DNA of 64,000 nucleotides from NCBI RefSeq assembly GCF_014205165.1, contig NZ_JACHMZ010000001.1, positions 2,688,501 through 2,752,500 of the forward strand, given 5' to 3'. The stretch is from Micromonospora carbonacea. Its GTDB lineage: Bacteria > Actinomycetota > Actinomycetes > Mycobacteriales > Micromonosporaceae. Below, piece after piece: positions 22,402-30,569 of this stretch. Within the stretch, counting starts at the first letter, position 1, and every line of letters begins with the position of its first letter. Made by a program: the position numbers and the translations under genes. The notes under the pieces are model-generated. The model searched no databases and was not told where the DNA came from. It saw only the letters and a list, made by a program, of their open reading frames with translations.

Positions 22402-22815
22402 ATGAACTACGACACCTTCGTCGACCAGGTGGCCCTGCGGGCGCGGGTCCCCGGCGAGCGGGCCGTCGAGCTGACCCGGGCCACGCTGGAGACGCTCGCC
22501 GAGCGGCTGACCGGCGGCGAGGTGCTCGACCTCGCGGCGCAGCTGCCGAGGCCGTTGCAGCTGGTCCTGCGGCCCGGCCCGGACACCGAGGCCGCCGACC
22601 GGTTCGGCGCGGCCGAGTTCGTCGCCCGGGTCGGCCAGCGGGCCGGGCTCGACGAGCGGGCCGCCCGGGACGCCGTCCGGGCGGTGTTCACCACCCTGCG
22701 CGAGGCGGTGACCGGCGGGGAGTTCGACGACATCGTGGTGCAGATGCCGCGCGACTACCGGGACATGGTGGAGCCGGCGCTCGCCCCGGGCGCGGCGGCC
22801 CCGCGCCGACCCTGA
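22402..22815 (+). CDS. DUF2267 domain protein
   Basis: A 137-residue helical protein belonging to DUF2267, seen from MNYDTFVDQVALRARV, then ATLETLAERLTGGEVLDLAAQLPRPL and its internal repeat AVFTTLREAVTGGEFDDIVVQMPRDYRDM. The domain is a two-fold repeat of about 65 residues with no known biochemistry. A second, N-terminally extended DUF2267 protein is encoded at 40067-40729. ATG 22402 has GGAAGGAG 9 nt upstream. Confidence 0.9.
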   Translation: MNYDTFVDQVALRARVPGERAVELTRATLETLAERLTGGEVLDLAAQLPRPLQLVLRPGPDTEAADRFGAAEFVARVGQRAGLDERAARDAVRAVFTTLREAVTGGEFDDIVVQMPRDYRDMVEPALAPGAAAPRRP

Positions 22816-22860
22816 CCGGCCACCCCGGCGGGGCTGGCCGCCGGTGGGCCGCCGCGGCGG

Positions 22861-22916
22861 GTTAGCAGGGGTCCCCTGTACAACAGAATGCGTTAACAGG
22901 GGGCCCTTCCTTGCGC
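22861..22916 (+). repeat. Bipartite GTTAACAAGGGGCCCTT element, copy 2
   Basis: Left half gttagcaggggtcccctgt, spacer acaacagaat, right half gcgttaacagggggcccttccttgc. The left half changed to AGGGGTCCCCT, which is still a palindrome, so variation respects pairing. It is located between the convergent DUF2267 and racemase genes. Confidence 0.9.
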
Positions 22917-22917
22917 C

Positions 22918-24117
22918 TCAGGCGATCGCGCCGGCGGCGCGTAGGGCGGCGATCCGGTCGGCGGCGAGGCCGGCCTCCGCCAGGACCTCGTCGGTGTGCT
23001 CGCCGGGGTGCGGGGGCGGCCGGCGCAGCGCCGTCGGCGTGCCGGAGAACCGGGGCGCCGGGGCCGGCTGGGTCGCCCCGGCGTGCTCCACGAACACCCG
23101 CCGGGCCGCCAGGTGCGGATGCCGCGGGGCCTCCGCCCAGTCGAGCACCGGCGCGACGCAGGCGTCCGAGTCGCCGAGCAGGGCCGTCCACTCGTCGCGG
23201 GTGCGGGTGCGGAACAGCCGCGCCCAGGCGGCCCGCAGGGCGGGCCAGTTCGCCGGGTCGGCGCGCTCCGGCGCGTCGTCGCCGGGCAGCGGGAACCCGG
23301 TGCGGCGGACCAGCTCGTCGTAGAAGCGGGGCTCCAGGGCGCCGACCGCGAGGTGCCGGCCGTCGGCGCACTCGTACGTGTCGTAGAACGGCGCGCCGCC
23401 GTCGAGCAGGTTCACCCCGCGCGGGTCCTGCCACCTGCCGGCCCCGCGCAGCGAGTGGATCATCGTGGAGAGCACCGACACGCCGTCCACGATGGCCGCG
23501 TCGACGACCTGCCCCGGCGCGCCGGCGCTGACGGCGTACAGGGCGGCGACGACGCCCAGGGCCAGCATCATCCCGCCCCCGCCGAAGTCGCCGAGCAGGT
23601 TCATCGGCGGCACCGGGCGCTCGCCGGCCCGGCCGATGCCGTGCAGCGCCCCGGTCAGCGCCAGGTAGTCGATGTCGTGCCCCGCGTACGGGGCGAGCGG
23701 GCCGTCCTGCCCCCAGCCGGTCATCCGCCCGTAGACCAGGCGGGGGTTGGCGGCGAGGCAGTCGGCGGGGCCGAGGCCCAGGCGTTCGGTCACCCCGGGG
23801 CGGAAGCCCTCGATCAGCGCGTCCGCGCCGCCGATCAGGGCCCGCGCCGCCTCCCGGCCCCCGGGCGACTTGAGGTCCACGGCGACGGAGCGGCGGCCCC
23901 GGTTGAGCAGGTCCGGGTGCAGGGTGCCGAAGGCGGCCGGGTCGACGTCGGTGGCCCGGTCCACCCGGATCACGTCCGCGCCCAGGTCGGCCAGCATCAT
24001 CGCGGCGAACGGCCCGGGCCCGATGCCGGCCAGTTCGACCACGCGTACCCCGGTGAGGGGGCCGACCGGGCCGTCGGCCGCCGGACCCGCGTCGGGGTGG
24101 TGCGCGCGCTCGCTCAC
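22918..24117 (-). CDS. mcr: Alpha-methylacyl-CoA racemase, CaiB/BaiF family III
   Basis: A 399-residue enzyme expected to racemise the alpha-methyl centre of branched acyl-CoAs, needed before beta-oxidation of one diastereomer. The family N-terminus is [27 protein letters not shown]. Residues matching the catalytic set of Mycobacterium Mcr are present: His in GHDIDYLAL, Asp in [10 protein letters not shown] and Glu in YDTYEC. CaiB-type transferases would instead carry a catalytic Asp in another position, so racemase is favoured over CoA transferase. GTG start at 24117. Its 3' end abuts the interspersed repeat. Confidence 0.9.
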   Translation of the reverse strand: MSERAHHPDAGPAADGPVGPLTGVRVVELAGIGPGPFAAMMLADLGADVIRVDRATDVDPAAFGTLHPDLLNRGRRSVAVDLKSPGGREAARALIGGADALIEGFRPGVTERLGLGPADCLAANPRLVYGRMTGWGQDGPLAPYAGHDIDYLALTGALHGIGRAGERPVPPMNLLGDFGGGGMMLALGVVAALYAVSAGAPGQVVDAAIVDGVSVLSTMIHSLRGAGRWQDPRGVNLLDGGAPFYDTYECADGRHLAVGALEPRFYDELVRRTGFPLPGDDAPERADPANWPALRAAWARLFRTRTRDEWTALLGDSDACVAPVLDWAEAPRHPHLAARRVFVEHAGATQPAPAPRFSGTPTALRRPPPHPGEHTDEVLAEAGLAADRIAALRAAGAIA

Positions 24118-24248
24118 CGGGACACCATAGGCGCGGGCGGGCCTCGGGGGACAGGGCCGGCCGGACCGCCCGCCACCGGAGCATCACCCCTGGTGACAGG
24201 TCGGTGCCGGCTTGGCGAGTCGCCCGGAGCTGACCTAACCTGGTCCCA

Positions 24249-24370
24249 CGAGGGGAGTACTTCCCACGAACCATTCCGGTCAGTACGGCGTGCCCGGGGC
24301 GCGCCTCGGGTGGTTGCCCACGGTTTCGTGGGTGAAGGAGACCTCGAACATGACACGGTGTTCGAGGAGA
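24249..24370 (+). ncRNA. yybP-ykoY (Mn2+) riboswitch with overlapping translational switch
   Basis: The leader contains the conserved elements of the manganese-sensing class. These are L1 GGGGAGTA (24252-24259) followed by TTCCCACG, comparable with the start of the E. coli alx aptamer; TCAGTACGG (24280-24288), comparable with TCAATACGG in alx; and GAAGGAGACC (24334-24343) at the 3' side. P1 would pair CGAGG (24249-24253) with CCTCG (24342-24346). The same 3' strand can instead pair over 9 bp (24342-24350 with 24359-24367), trapping the GAGGAG ribosome-binding site before ATG 24376. Mn2+ binding should favour P1 and free the site, giving translation ON. alx is also a TerC-family gene. Confidence 0.85.
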
Positions 24371-24375
24371 CCCAT

Positions 24376-25395
24376 ATGACCGAATCATCCCTTCTTGCTG
24401 CCGGCGCGCTGTCCTCCATCGGCACGCCCACCCTCTGGGCGGTCACCATCGCCGGGGTGCTCGCGCTGCTCGTGCTGGACTTCCTCGTCACCCGCCGCCC
24501 CCACGAGGTGTCGATCCGGGAGGCGCTCGGCTGGTCGGCGTTCTACGTCGCCCTCCCGCTCGCCTTCGGCGCGTGGATCTGGTCGCGCTACGGCTCCCAG
24601 CAGGGCGTGGAATACCTCACCGGCTACCTGGTGGAGAAGTCGCTCTCGGTCGACAACCTCTTCGTCTTCATGCTGCTGCTGGCCGCGTTCGCGGTGCCGG
24701 CCGTGCTCGCCCAGCGGGTGCTGCTCTACGGCATCGCCGGTGCGCTGGTGCTGCGCGCCGTCTTCATCGCCCTCGGCGCGGCGGCGTTGCAGACCCTGGA
24801 CTTCGCCTTCCTGATCTTCGCCATCATCCTGATCGCCACCGCCGTCAAGCTGCTCCGCGACGCCCTCTCCGGGCACGAGCAGGAGGTGGACATCAACAAG
24901 ATGCGGTCGGTGAAGCTGCTGCGCAGGTTCATGCCGGTCGTCGACGAGTACCAGGGCCCGAGGATGACCGTCCGGCAGGGCGGCCGCCGGGCGCTCACCC
25001 CCCTCGCGCTCGTGGTGGTCGCGGTGCTCGCCACCGACGTGGTCTTCGCCGTCGACTCGGTGCCGGCCGTCTACGGCATCACCGAGGACCCGTACCTGGT
25101 CTTCGCCACCAACGCCTTCGCGCTGCTCGGGCTGCGGGCGCTCTACTTCGTGCTGCACGCCGCGCTCAGCCGGCTCGTGCACCTCAGCTACGGCCTGGCG
25201 ATCATCCTCGCCTTCATCGGCGTCAAGCTCGGCCTGCACTGGGCGCACGGCATCTGGTCCGGCGTGCCGGAGATCCCGACCCTGGCCTCGCTCGGCGTGA
25301 TCATCGGCGTGCTGGTGATCGTCACGCTCACCAGCCTCCGGGCCACCCGCAACGCGTCCCCGGGCGACAAGGAGGTCGTCGCCGGCCGGCACTGA
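24376..25395 (+). CDS. TerC-family integral membrane protein (Alx-like Mn2+ exporter)
   Basis: A 339-residue protein with about nine helices. It has the TerC/Alx pattern: SVDNLFVFMLLLAAFAVP (with the conserved Asp-Asn), then TDVVFAVDSVPAVYGITEDPYLVFATNAFALLGLRALYF. The acidic residues in these two helices are proposed metal ligands. The preceding riboswitch argues strongly for manganese rather than tellurite as the physiological substrate, most likely efflux. ATG 24376 lies 6 nt after GAGGAG, which is the site sequestered by the switch hairpin. Confidence 0.95.
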   Translation: MTESSLLAAGALSSIGTPTLWAVTIAGVLALLVLDFLVTRRPHEVSIREALGWSAFYVALPLAFGAWIWSRYGSQQGVEYLTGYLVEKSLSVDNLFVFMLLLAAFAVPAVLAQRVLLYGIAGALVLRAVFIALGAAALQTLDFAFLIFAIILIATAVKLLRDALSGHEQEVDINKMRSVKLLRRFMPVVDEYQGPRMTVRQGGRRALTPLALVVVAVLATDVVFAVDSVPAVYGITEDPYLVFATNAFALLGLRALYFVLHAALSRLVHLSYGLAIILAFIGVKLGLHWAHGIWSGVPEIPTLASLGVIIGVLVIVTLTSLRATRNASPGDKEVVAGRH

Positions 25396-25461
25396 CCGCA
25401 CGGCGCGCGTCGGTCCGGGCGAACGGTACCGACGCGCGCCCACAGGTGGTACGACTGACGG

Positions 25462-26061
25462 GTGGGAATCGTCTCGCCAGGCTTCCAGGGCCGACGCCGC
25501 TCGGCGGGGCCGGCCCTGCCGCCCGGGCAATACCTCACCGAGGACTTCCCGGTGCTCTCCGCCGGCCCGACGCCGCGGGTGCGGCCGGACGCCTGGGAGT
25601 TCGTCGTCACCACCGAGACCGGCGCGGAACACCGCTGGACGTGGGCCGAGTTCACCACCCTGCCGCAGGAGACCCCCACCGTCGACATCCACTGCGTCAC
25701 CCGGTGGTCCAAGCTCGGCACCACCTGGCAGGGCGTCTCGCTCGACGTGCTGCTCGACGGCGTCGACACCGACGCGGCGTACGCGCTGGCCCACTCCTAC
25801 GGCGGCTACACCACGAACCTGCCGCTGGCCGACCTGCGCGGCGGACGCGCCTGGGTGGTGCACGGCTACGACGGCCGGGACCTGCCCGCCGAGCACGGCG
25901 GGCCGGCCCGGCTGTTGGTGCCGCACCTCTACCTGTGGAAGTCCGCCAAGTGGGTGCGCGGCATCCGCCTCGGCGGCACCGACACCCCCGGCTTCTGGGA
26001 GACCGCCGGCTACCACGACTACGGCGACCCGTGGCGCGAGCAGCGCTACGCCGGCGATTGA
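25462..26061 (+). CDS. Sulfite-oxidase-like molybdopterin oxidoreductase
   Basis: A 199-residue soluble protein with the sulfite oxidase/YedY molybdopterin fold. The cofactor Cys is in VDIHCVTRWSKLGTTWQGV, and HSYGGYTTNLPLADL and HLYLWKSAKWVRGI complete the pattern. It lacks the dimerisation domain of eukaryotic sulfite oxidase and lacks a twin-arginine signal, so it should be cytoplasmic, unlike periplasmic MsrP. Its stop overlaps the FAD reductase start (TTGA), implying that the reductase is its electron partner. A TACGAC box 6-7 nt before GTG 25462 suggests a leaderless transcript. Substrate unknown. Confidence 0.9.
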   Translation: MGIVSPGFQGRRRSAGPALPPGQYLTEDFPVLSAGPTPRVRPDAWEFVVTTETGAEHRWTWAEFTTLPQETPTVDIHCVTRWSKLGTTWQGVSLDVLLDGVDTDAAYALAHSYGGYTTNLPLADLRGGRAWVVHGYDGRDLPAEHGGPARLLVPHLYLWKSAKWVRGIRLGGTDTPGFWETAGYHDYGDPWREQRYAGD

Positions 26062-26804
26062 GCGCCCCGCTGGCCGCCCCGCTGGGCTGGCGGGTGGCCC
26101 GGCTCGTCGAGCGCCGCACCGAGACGCCGACCGCGCAGACCCTCGTGCTCGACGTCCCCGGCTGGCCAGGCCACCTGCCCGGCCAGCACGTCGACGTGCG
26201 GCTCACCGCCTCCGACGGCTACCAGGCCGCCCGGTCGTACTCCCTCGCCGGGCCCGCCGAGGGCGACCGCGTCGCGCTCACCGTGCAGCGCGTGCCCGAC
26301 GGGGAGGTCTCGCCGTACCTGATCGACACCTGGGCGCCCGGTGACCCGGTGGAGGTGCGCGGCCCGGTCGGCGGGTGGTTCGTGTGGCGGCCCGCCGAGA
26401 CCGCGCCGGTGCTGCTGGTCGCCGGCGGCTCGGGCGTGGTGCCGCTGATGGCGATGGTCCGCGCGCGCCGCGCCGCCGGCAGCCGGGCCCCGTTCCGGCT
26501 GGTCTACTCCGCGCGGACCCCGGCCGACGTGATCTACGCCGACGAGCTGCGTCGCCGGGCCCGCGACGACCAGGGCCTCGACGTGGCGTACGTCTACACC
26601 CGGGCCGCCCCCGACGGCTGGCGGGGCGAGCCGCACCGGATCGGGCTGGCCGACGTGAACACCCACGGCTGGCCGGCCGAGCTGGAGCCGCTGTGCTACG
26701 TCTGCGGCCCGACCGGGTTCGTGGAGACGGTGGCGGACCTGCTGGTGGGGCTGGGCCACCCGCCGCGTCGGGTCCGCACCGAACGCTTCGGCCCCACCGG
26801 CTGA
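26058..26804 (+). CDS. FAD/NAD(P)H ferredoxin-reductase-type oxidoreductase
   Basis: A 248-residue flavin reductase. The FAD-binding barrel has ARSYSLA (isoalloxazine site), and the NAD(P)-binding half has LLVAGGSGVVPLMAM and CYVCGPTGFVE. There is no [2Fe-2S] domain, so it probably passes electrons directly to the molybdopterin protein encoded just upstream, with which it overlaps by 4 nt (TTG start inside the upstream stop). The TTG start is taken because of this overlap; no later start is convincing. Confidence 0.9.
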   Translation: MSAPLAAPLGWRVARLVERRTETPTAQTLVLDVPGWPGHLPGQHVDVRLTASDGYQAARSYSLAGPAEGDRVALTVQRVPDGEVSPYLIDTWAPGDPVEVRGPVGGWFVWRPAETAPVLLVAGGSGVVPLMAMVRARRAAGSRAPFRLVYSARTPADVIYADELRRRARDDQGLDVAYVYTRAAPDGWRGEPHRIGLADVNTHGWPAELEPLCYVCGPTGFVETVADLLVGLGHPPRRVRTERFGPTG

Positions 26805-26823
26805 CCGCCGACGAGGAGACCCC

Positions 26824-27108
26824 ATGACCGAACAGTCCTACCTGGACGGCAACATGCTCGACGGCCCGCTGCGGGAGGTCTTCGCGGTGGACGTCAGCGC
26901 GGCCACCGGGCGCTGCGCGTCGTGCGGCGCGACCGGTCCGATGGCGGGCCTGCGGGTCTACTCCCACGCCCCCGGCCTGGTGGCCCGCTGCCCGGCCTGC
27001 GCGGAGGTGATGCTGCGCCTGGTGCGCGGGCCCGACCGGGCGTGGCTCGACCTGCGCGGCACCACCTTCCTCCAGGTGCCGCTGCCGCCCGACCCCCGCC
27101 CGCGCTGA
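26824..27108 (+). CDS. DUF6510-type small zinc-ribbon protein
   Basis: A 94-residue protein starting MTEQSYLDGNMLDGPLREVF. It contains CASCG and CPAC, two CxxC knuckles about 30 residues apart that should bind one zinc. A conserved LRGTTFLQVPL closes the domain. Members of this family are encoded with the same molybdopterin oxidoreductase and FAD reductase in many actinobacteria, so it is likely a third component or assembly factor of that system. It starts 19 bp after the reductase stop, with GAGGAG upstream. The following 103 bp before the convergent GH43 stop hold repeated ggtccggccggt(c/g)cgcg motifs. Confidence 0.88.
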   Translation: MTEQSYLDGNMLDGPLREVFAVDVSAATGRCASCGATGPMAGLRVYSHAPGLVARCPACAEVMLRLVRGPDRAWLDLRGTTFLQVPLPPDPRPR

Positions 27109-27211
27109 CGCCCCGGTCCCGGCGTCGTCCGCCGCGCCCGCGGTCCGGCCGGTCGCGCGGACACGGTCCGGCCGGTGCGCGCCCGCGGGCCGGCCGGTCG
27201 CGCGGCGGCGC

Positions 27212-28240
27212 TCAGAGGAACGCGCCGACGCGGGGGGTGGCGCCGTCCCACCGGAACACCGCCGCGTACAGCGCGCGGCGGGCGTCGGCGGGAAGCGAGC
27301 CGTCGGGCTGCTGTCGGCACGGGGCGGTGCCGCCGCAGACCCAGCCGTGCAGGAAGATCCGTTGCTCGTCGTCGACCAGTGCCGGCACGACGTCGGCCCC
27401 GCCCGGGCCGCAGATGCCGGTGCCGGCGGTGGTGAGCAGCGAACTCTGGGCCTTGCCGTGGAAGTCCCACTTGTCGGTGGAGGTGAGGTAGACGGTGGCG
27501 TAGCTGCAGTTGTCGTAGCCGTACCGGGACGCGAACAGCACGAAGGTGGAGCCGCGCTGGCGCAGCTGCGGGTTCTCGATGATGCCGTCGCTGCGGACCA
27601 GCTCGCCGCTGGGGTTGCCCAACCAGCCGGTTCCGGCGTCGTCGACCCGCAGCATCCGGATCGACGAGGGCGTCTGCTGCGTCTTGTACAGCAGGAAACG
27701 GCGGCCCTCGGCGTCCTGGAACGGCGCCGGATCGATGACGCCGGCGGCGGACACCGGCCGACCCGGCACCGCGTCGTCCGCGCCGTGCGCGCTACCCGGA
27801 CAGACCAGCGGGGTGTCGCCGACCGGATCGTACGGGCCGCCGATGGCGGTGGACCTCGCGACGCCGATGCACCGCTGCCCGTCCAGGTCCTTCGCCGGAG
27901 CCGAGTAGTAGAGGACCCAGCCGGCGGGGGTGCGGACCGCGTCCGGTGCCCAGACCGCCCCGCTCGCCGCCCAGCCGGGCAGCGTCCGGAGCACCGCGCC
28001 GAGATCGACCCAGGGACCCGACGCGGTGTCCCCCCGGTATGCCGGGGCCCGGCTGCCGGTGGCGAAGACGAAGAAGTTCCCGTCGTGCTGCACGACCCCC
28101 GGGTCGGCGACGCCCCCCGGCGGGGCGTAGACGGGTTGCGGGGCGGCTGCCGTGGCCGGCGTGGCACCACCGCCGACCAGGCTGAGCGCGGCAGCGACGG
28201 CGGCGGCCAGCAGCGGTCGCCAGGTCCTTCGTGGAGACAC
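27212..28240 (-). CDS. Secreted glycoside hydrolase family 43 protein
   Basis: A 342-residue exported enzyme. A signal peptide covers about residues 1-32 (ending ATPATAAAP). The five-bladed propeller motifs of GH43 are visible: ADPGVV with the catalytic-base Asp near 46, WAPDA, VIDPAPF with the pKa-modulating Asp, and IENPQL with the acid Glu. Family 43 enzymes act on arabinan, xylan or galactan; the pattern is closest to endo-arabinanase or arabinofuranosidase types, but substrate cannot be fixed. GTG 28240 has AAGGAG 8 nt upstream. It is divergent from the secreted EEP protein, with a low-GC 146-bp shared promoter region. Confidence 0.9.
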   Translation of the reverse strand: MSPRRTWRPLLAAAVAAALSLVGGGATPATAAAPQPVYAPPGGVADPGVVQHDGNFFVFATGSRAPAYRGDTASGPWVDLGAVLRTLPGWAASGAVWAPDAVRTPAGWVLYYSAPAKDLDGQRCIGVARSTAIGGPYDPVGDTPLVCPGSAHGADDAVPGRPVSAAGVIDPAPFQDAEGRRFLLYKTQQTPSSIRMLRVDDAGTGWLGNPSGELVRSDGIIENPQLRQRGSTFVLFASRYGYDNCSYATVYLTSTDKWDFHGKAQSSLLTTAGTGICGPGGADVVPALVDDEQRIFLHGWVCGGTAPCRQQPDGSLPADARRALYAAVFRWDGATPRVGAFL

Positions 28241-28386
28241 CGCACTCCTTCGGGGGACGGGACGCGCCGAAACGGTGCCTAGGTATTCATGATGATGACT
28301 TCTTTGCCCGTTAGTGTCTACGTCCGGAACGGCGTCGGCGTCGCGCGCGACGTCCCGTCCGGAACGGCAGCGAGGGGGAAGCGTCG

Positions 28387-29262
28387 ATGCGGAGCGCAGG
28401 ACGGTGGTTGGCCCGCGGCGCGGGTGCTCTGGTCGGCTCGGTCGTGCTGGTGGCCGGTCTGCTGCCCGCGCCCCCGGCAGCCGCGGCGAACGCGACCTTC
28501 AGGGTGGCGACGTTGAACATCCTCTACGAGCTGACCCAGGCCCAGTTCGTCGAGGACCTGCAACTGATCACCTCGAAGGCGGACCTGGTCGGCCTCAACG
28601 AGGTGGGCGGCCGGAAGGCGTACCTGCAGGACTGGGCCGCCGCGAACGGTTGGTGGCTGTACGCGCCCGAGCCGACGCAGGCCGCCGGGGAGGCGCTGTT
28701 GGCCCGCAAGAGCATGTTCGACGTGCTCGACAAGGACTCGGTCTTCGTGTGCGACACCAACGGGCCGGGCGAGGCGCCGCCGGCCCGCTACAACAACTGG
28801 GTCCGGTACCGGCACAAGCAGAGCGGCCGCAGCGTGTTCCACATCAATGCGCACGCCAACGCCAGCATCGAGGAGAACGGCCGCCCGGAGGACCTGCCGC
28901 GCACCAGGTGCGCCGAGAAGCAGTTCCAGGACCTCAAGAACCTGGCCGCCGTGAAGAAGGACCAGGGGCAGGTCATCGTCAGCGGCGACCTCAACGTCGA
29001 CTTCAGCGCCGACCGGGCCTACGGGTACGAGAAGTTCCCGTGGAAGGTCTTCGAGGCCAACGACCTGCCCAACCTGCGATCCTGCTACAACCTCCTCGGC
29101 GAGAAGGGCAACGGGACGCACGGCAACCGGCACATCGACTACATCTACTTCTGGAAGCGCCTCGAGGAGTACCGGGAGATGTGGCTGAACGACTACGACA
29201 TCGTCGGCGGGACCAACTCCGACCACAACGGCGTCGTCGCGCACTTCTCCATCGCCCTGTAG
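28387..29262 (+). CDS. Secreted endonuclease/exonuclease/phosphatase family protein
   Basis: A 291-residue exported protein with a signal peptide (about 1-35, ending PPAAAAN). The EEP fold is clear: FRVATLNIL, VGLNEVGG (metal-binding Glu), HINAHAN, VSGDLNVDF, HIDYIYFW and SDHNGVVAHFS (catalytic Asp-His). Family members include DNases, sphingomyelinases and phosphatases. The short form without extra domains does not discriminate among these. ATG 28387 has GAGGGGGAA upstream. Confidence 0.92.
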   Translation: MRSAGRWLARGAGALVGSVVLVAGLLPAPPAAAANATFRVATLNILYELTQAQFVEDLQLITSKADLVGLNEVGGRKAYLQDWAAANGWWLYAPEPTQAAGEALLARKSMFDVLDKDSVFVCDTNGPGEAPPARYNNWVRYRHKQSGRSVFHINAHANASIEENGRPEDLPRTRCAEKQFQDLKNLAAVKKDQGQVIVSGDLNVDFSADRAYGYEKFPWKVFEANDLPNLRSCYNLLGEKGNGTHGNRHIDYIYFWKRLEEYREMWLNDYDIVGGTNSDHNGVVAHFSIAL

Positions 29263-29411
29263 GAGCCGACCTGCGGGCCCGGCGTCGAGTGCCGGCCCGG
29301 GCCGGCGCGCGCCGCCCGGGTCACCGTTCGGACACGGGGTGTTGCTTTCGTCACCGCCGTCCGCCAGGCTGATCGCCAAGACAGCGATCTGCCGTACGGG
29401 GGCGAGGATCG

Positions 29412-30569
29412 ATGGCTTCACTCATCACGTCCGGGTGGTATCCGCAGGTGAAGCCCGAGCACGGCCTGCACCGGCTGCCCGGCGGGCGGATCCGCATCGG
29501 CGGCTCGGTCTACGGCATCGCCGCCGAGGTGCTCGACACCACCGGCGCGATCTGGACGACGCTGCGCGCCGCCGACGGCACGCGCAGCGCCGAGGAGATC
29601 GTCGCGCGGGTCCTCGCCGCGCACCCCACCGAGTCGGCGCGGGCGGTGCGCGCCGCGCTGGACCAGTTCGCCGCCGCCGGCTACCTCGCCGACGCGGCGG
29701 CCCCCGACCCGCCGGAGCTCACCGACCGGGACCGCGAGCGCTACGACCGCAGCCGCCGCTTCCACCGGTGGATCGACCTGGTCCCGCGCGCCTCCTCCTG
29801 GGAGCCGCAGGTCGCCCTGAAGCGGGCCCGGGCCGTCGTCGTCGGGCTCGGCGGCACCGGCGGGGCCGTCGCGCTCGCCCTCGCCGCGAGCGGCGTGGGG
29901 CGGCTGCACTGCGTCGACCCCGACGTGGTCGAGCTGTCCAACCTCAACCGCCAGACCGTGTACGTCGAGGACGACATCGGCCGGCCCAAGGCGGACGTCG
30001 CCGTCGCCCGGCTGCGCCGGCTCAACTCCGACATCGACGTCACCGGCGAGCAGGCGGAGGTACGCGGGGCGGCCGACCTGCGGCGGCTGGTCGCCGACCG
30101 CGACGTGCTGGTGCTCTGCGCCGACCGGCCGGGCGCCATCCGGGCCTGGGCCAACCGGGTCTGCCTGGACACCGGCACCCCGTGGGTCGACGCCGGCTAC
30201 CACGGGCCGGTGGTGACGGCGGCGGCCTACCTGCCCGGGCTCGGCCCCTGCTACGAGTGCTTCTGGCTGGCCGAGCACGACAAGCGCCGCCGCGACGACC
30301 CGGCCGCCGAGTACACGGTGGAGCGGGAGAGCAGCAGCGCGGTCAGCGCCGCCTCCGCCGGGCTCTCCGGCCACCTCGCCGCCCACCTGGCGTCGGCGCT
30401 GCTCACCGGCGTGCCGGCCGTGCGCCCCGGGCAGCTCCAGGGGATCAACCTCGTCGCCGCCGACCAGCACTTCCTCATCGCCCACCCGCCGCACCCACGC
30501 TGCCCGGCCGGCTGCGGCGGCGAAGCGGTCGACGCGGTGGTCGCCACCGGCCGGGCGCCGCGCCGGTGA
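29412..30569 (+). CDS. E1/ThiF-family adenylyltransferase with N-terminal peptide-clamp-like domain (MccB-like)
   Basis: A 385-residue enzyme. Residues about 1-95 form a winged-helix/PqqD-like region (GGRIRIGGSVYGIAAEVLD, RSAEEIVARVLA), resembling the peptide clamp (RRE) of MccB. The E1 domain follows with VVVGLGGTGG (145-151), VDPDVVELSNLNRQ (168-181, ATP and metal contacts), Lys193, and a zinc site Cys280/Cys283 with Cys364/Cys368. MccB uses such a fold to adenylate the C-terminal Asn of a short peptide in microcin C synthesis. Two genes downstream a short peptide ending in Asn is encoded. Its stop overlaps the next gene (GTGA). No ubiquitin-like or thiocarboxylate partner is present, so MoeB or ThiF roles are less likely. 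Confidence 0.88.
   Translation: MASLITSGWYPQVKPEHGLHRLPGGRIRIGGSVYGIAAEVLDTTGAIWTTLRAADGTRSAEEIVARVLAAHPTESARAVRAALDQFAAAGYLADAAAPDPPELTDRDRERYDRSRRFHRWIDLVPRASSWEPQVALKRARAVVVGLGGTGGAVALALAASGVGRLHCVDPDVVELSNLNRQTVYVEDDIGRPKADVAVARLRRLNSDIDVTGEQAEVRGAADLRRLVADRDVLVLCADRPGAIRAWANRVCLDTGTPWVDAGYHGPVVTAAAYLPGLGPCYECFWLAEHDKRRRDDPAAEYTVERESSSAVSAASAGLSGHLAAHLASALLTGVPAVRPGQLQGINLVAADQHFLIAHPPHPRCPAGCGGEAVDAVVATGRAPRR

Noticed and set aside
24376..25395. Tellurite resistance as the role of the TerC protein
   Set aside because: No other ter genes are present and the manganese riboswitch points to metal homeostasis.
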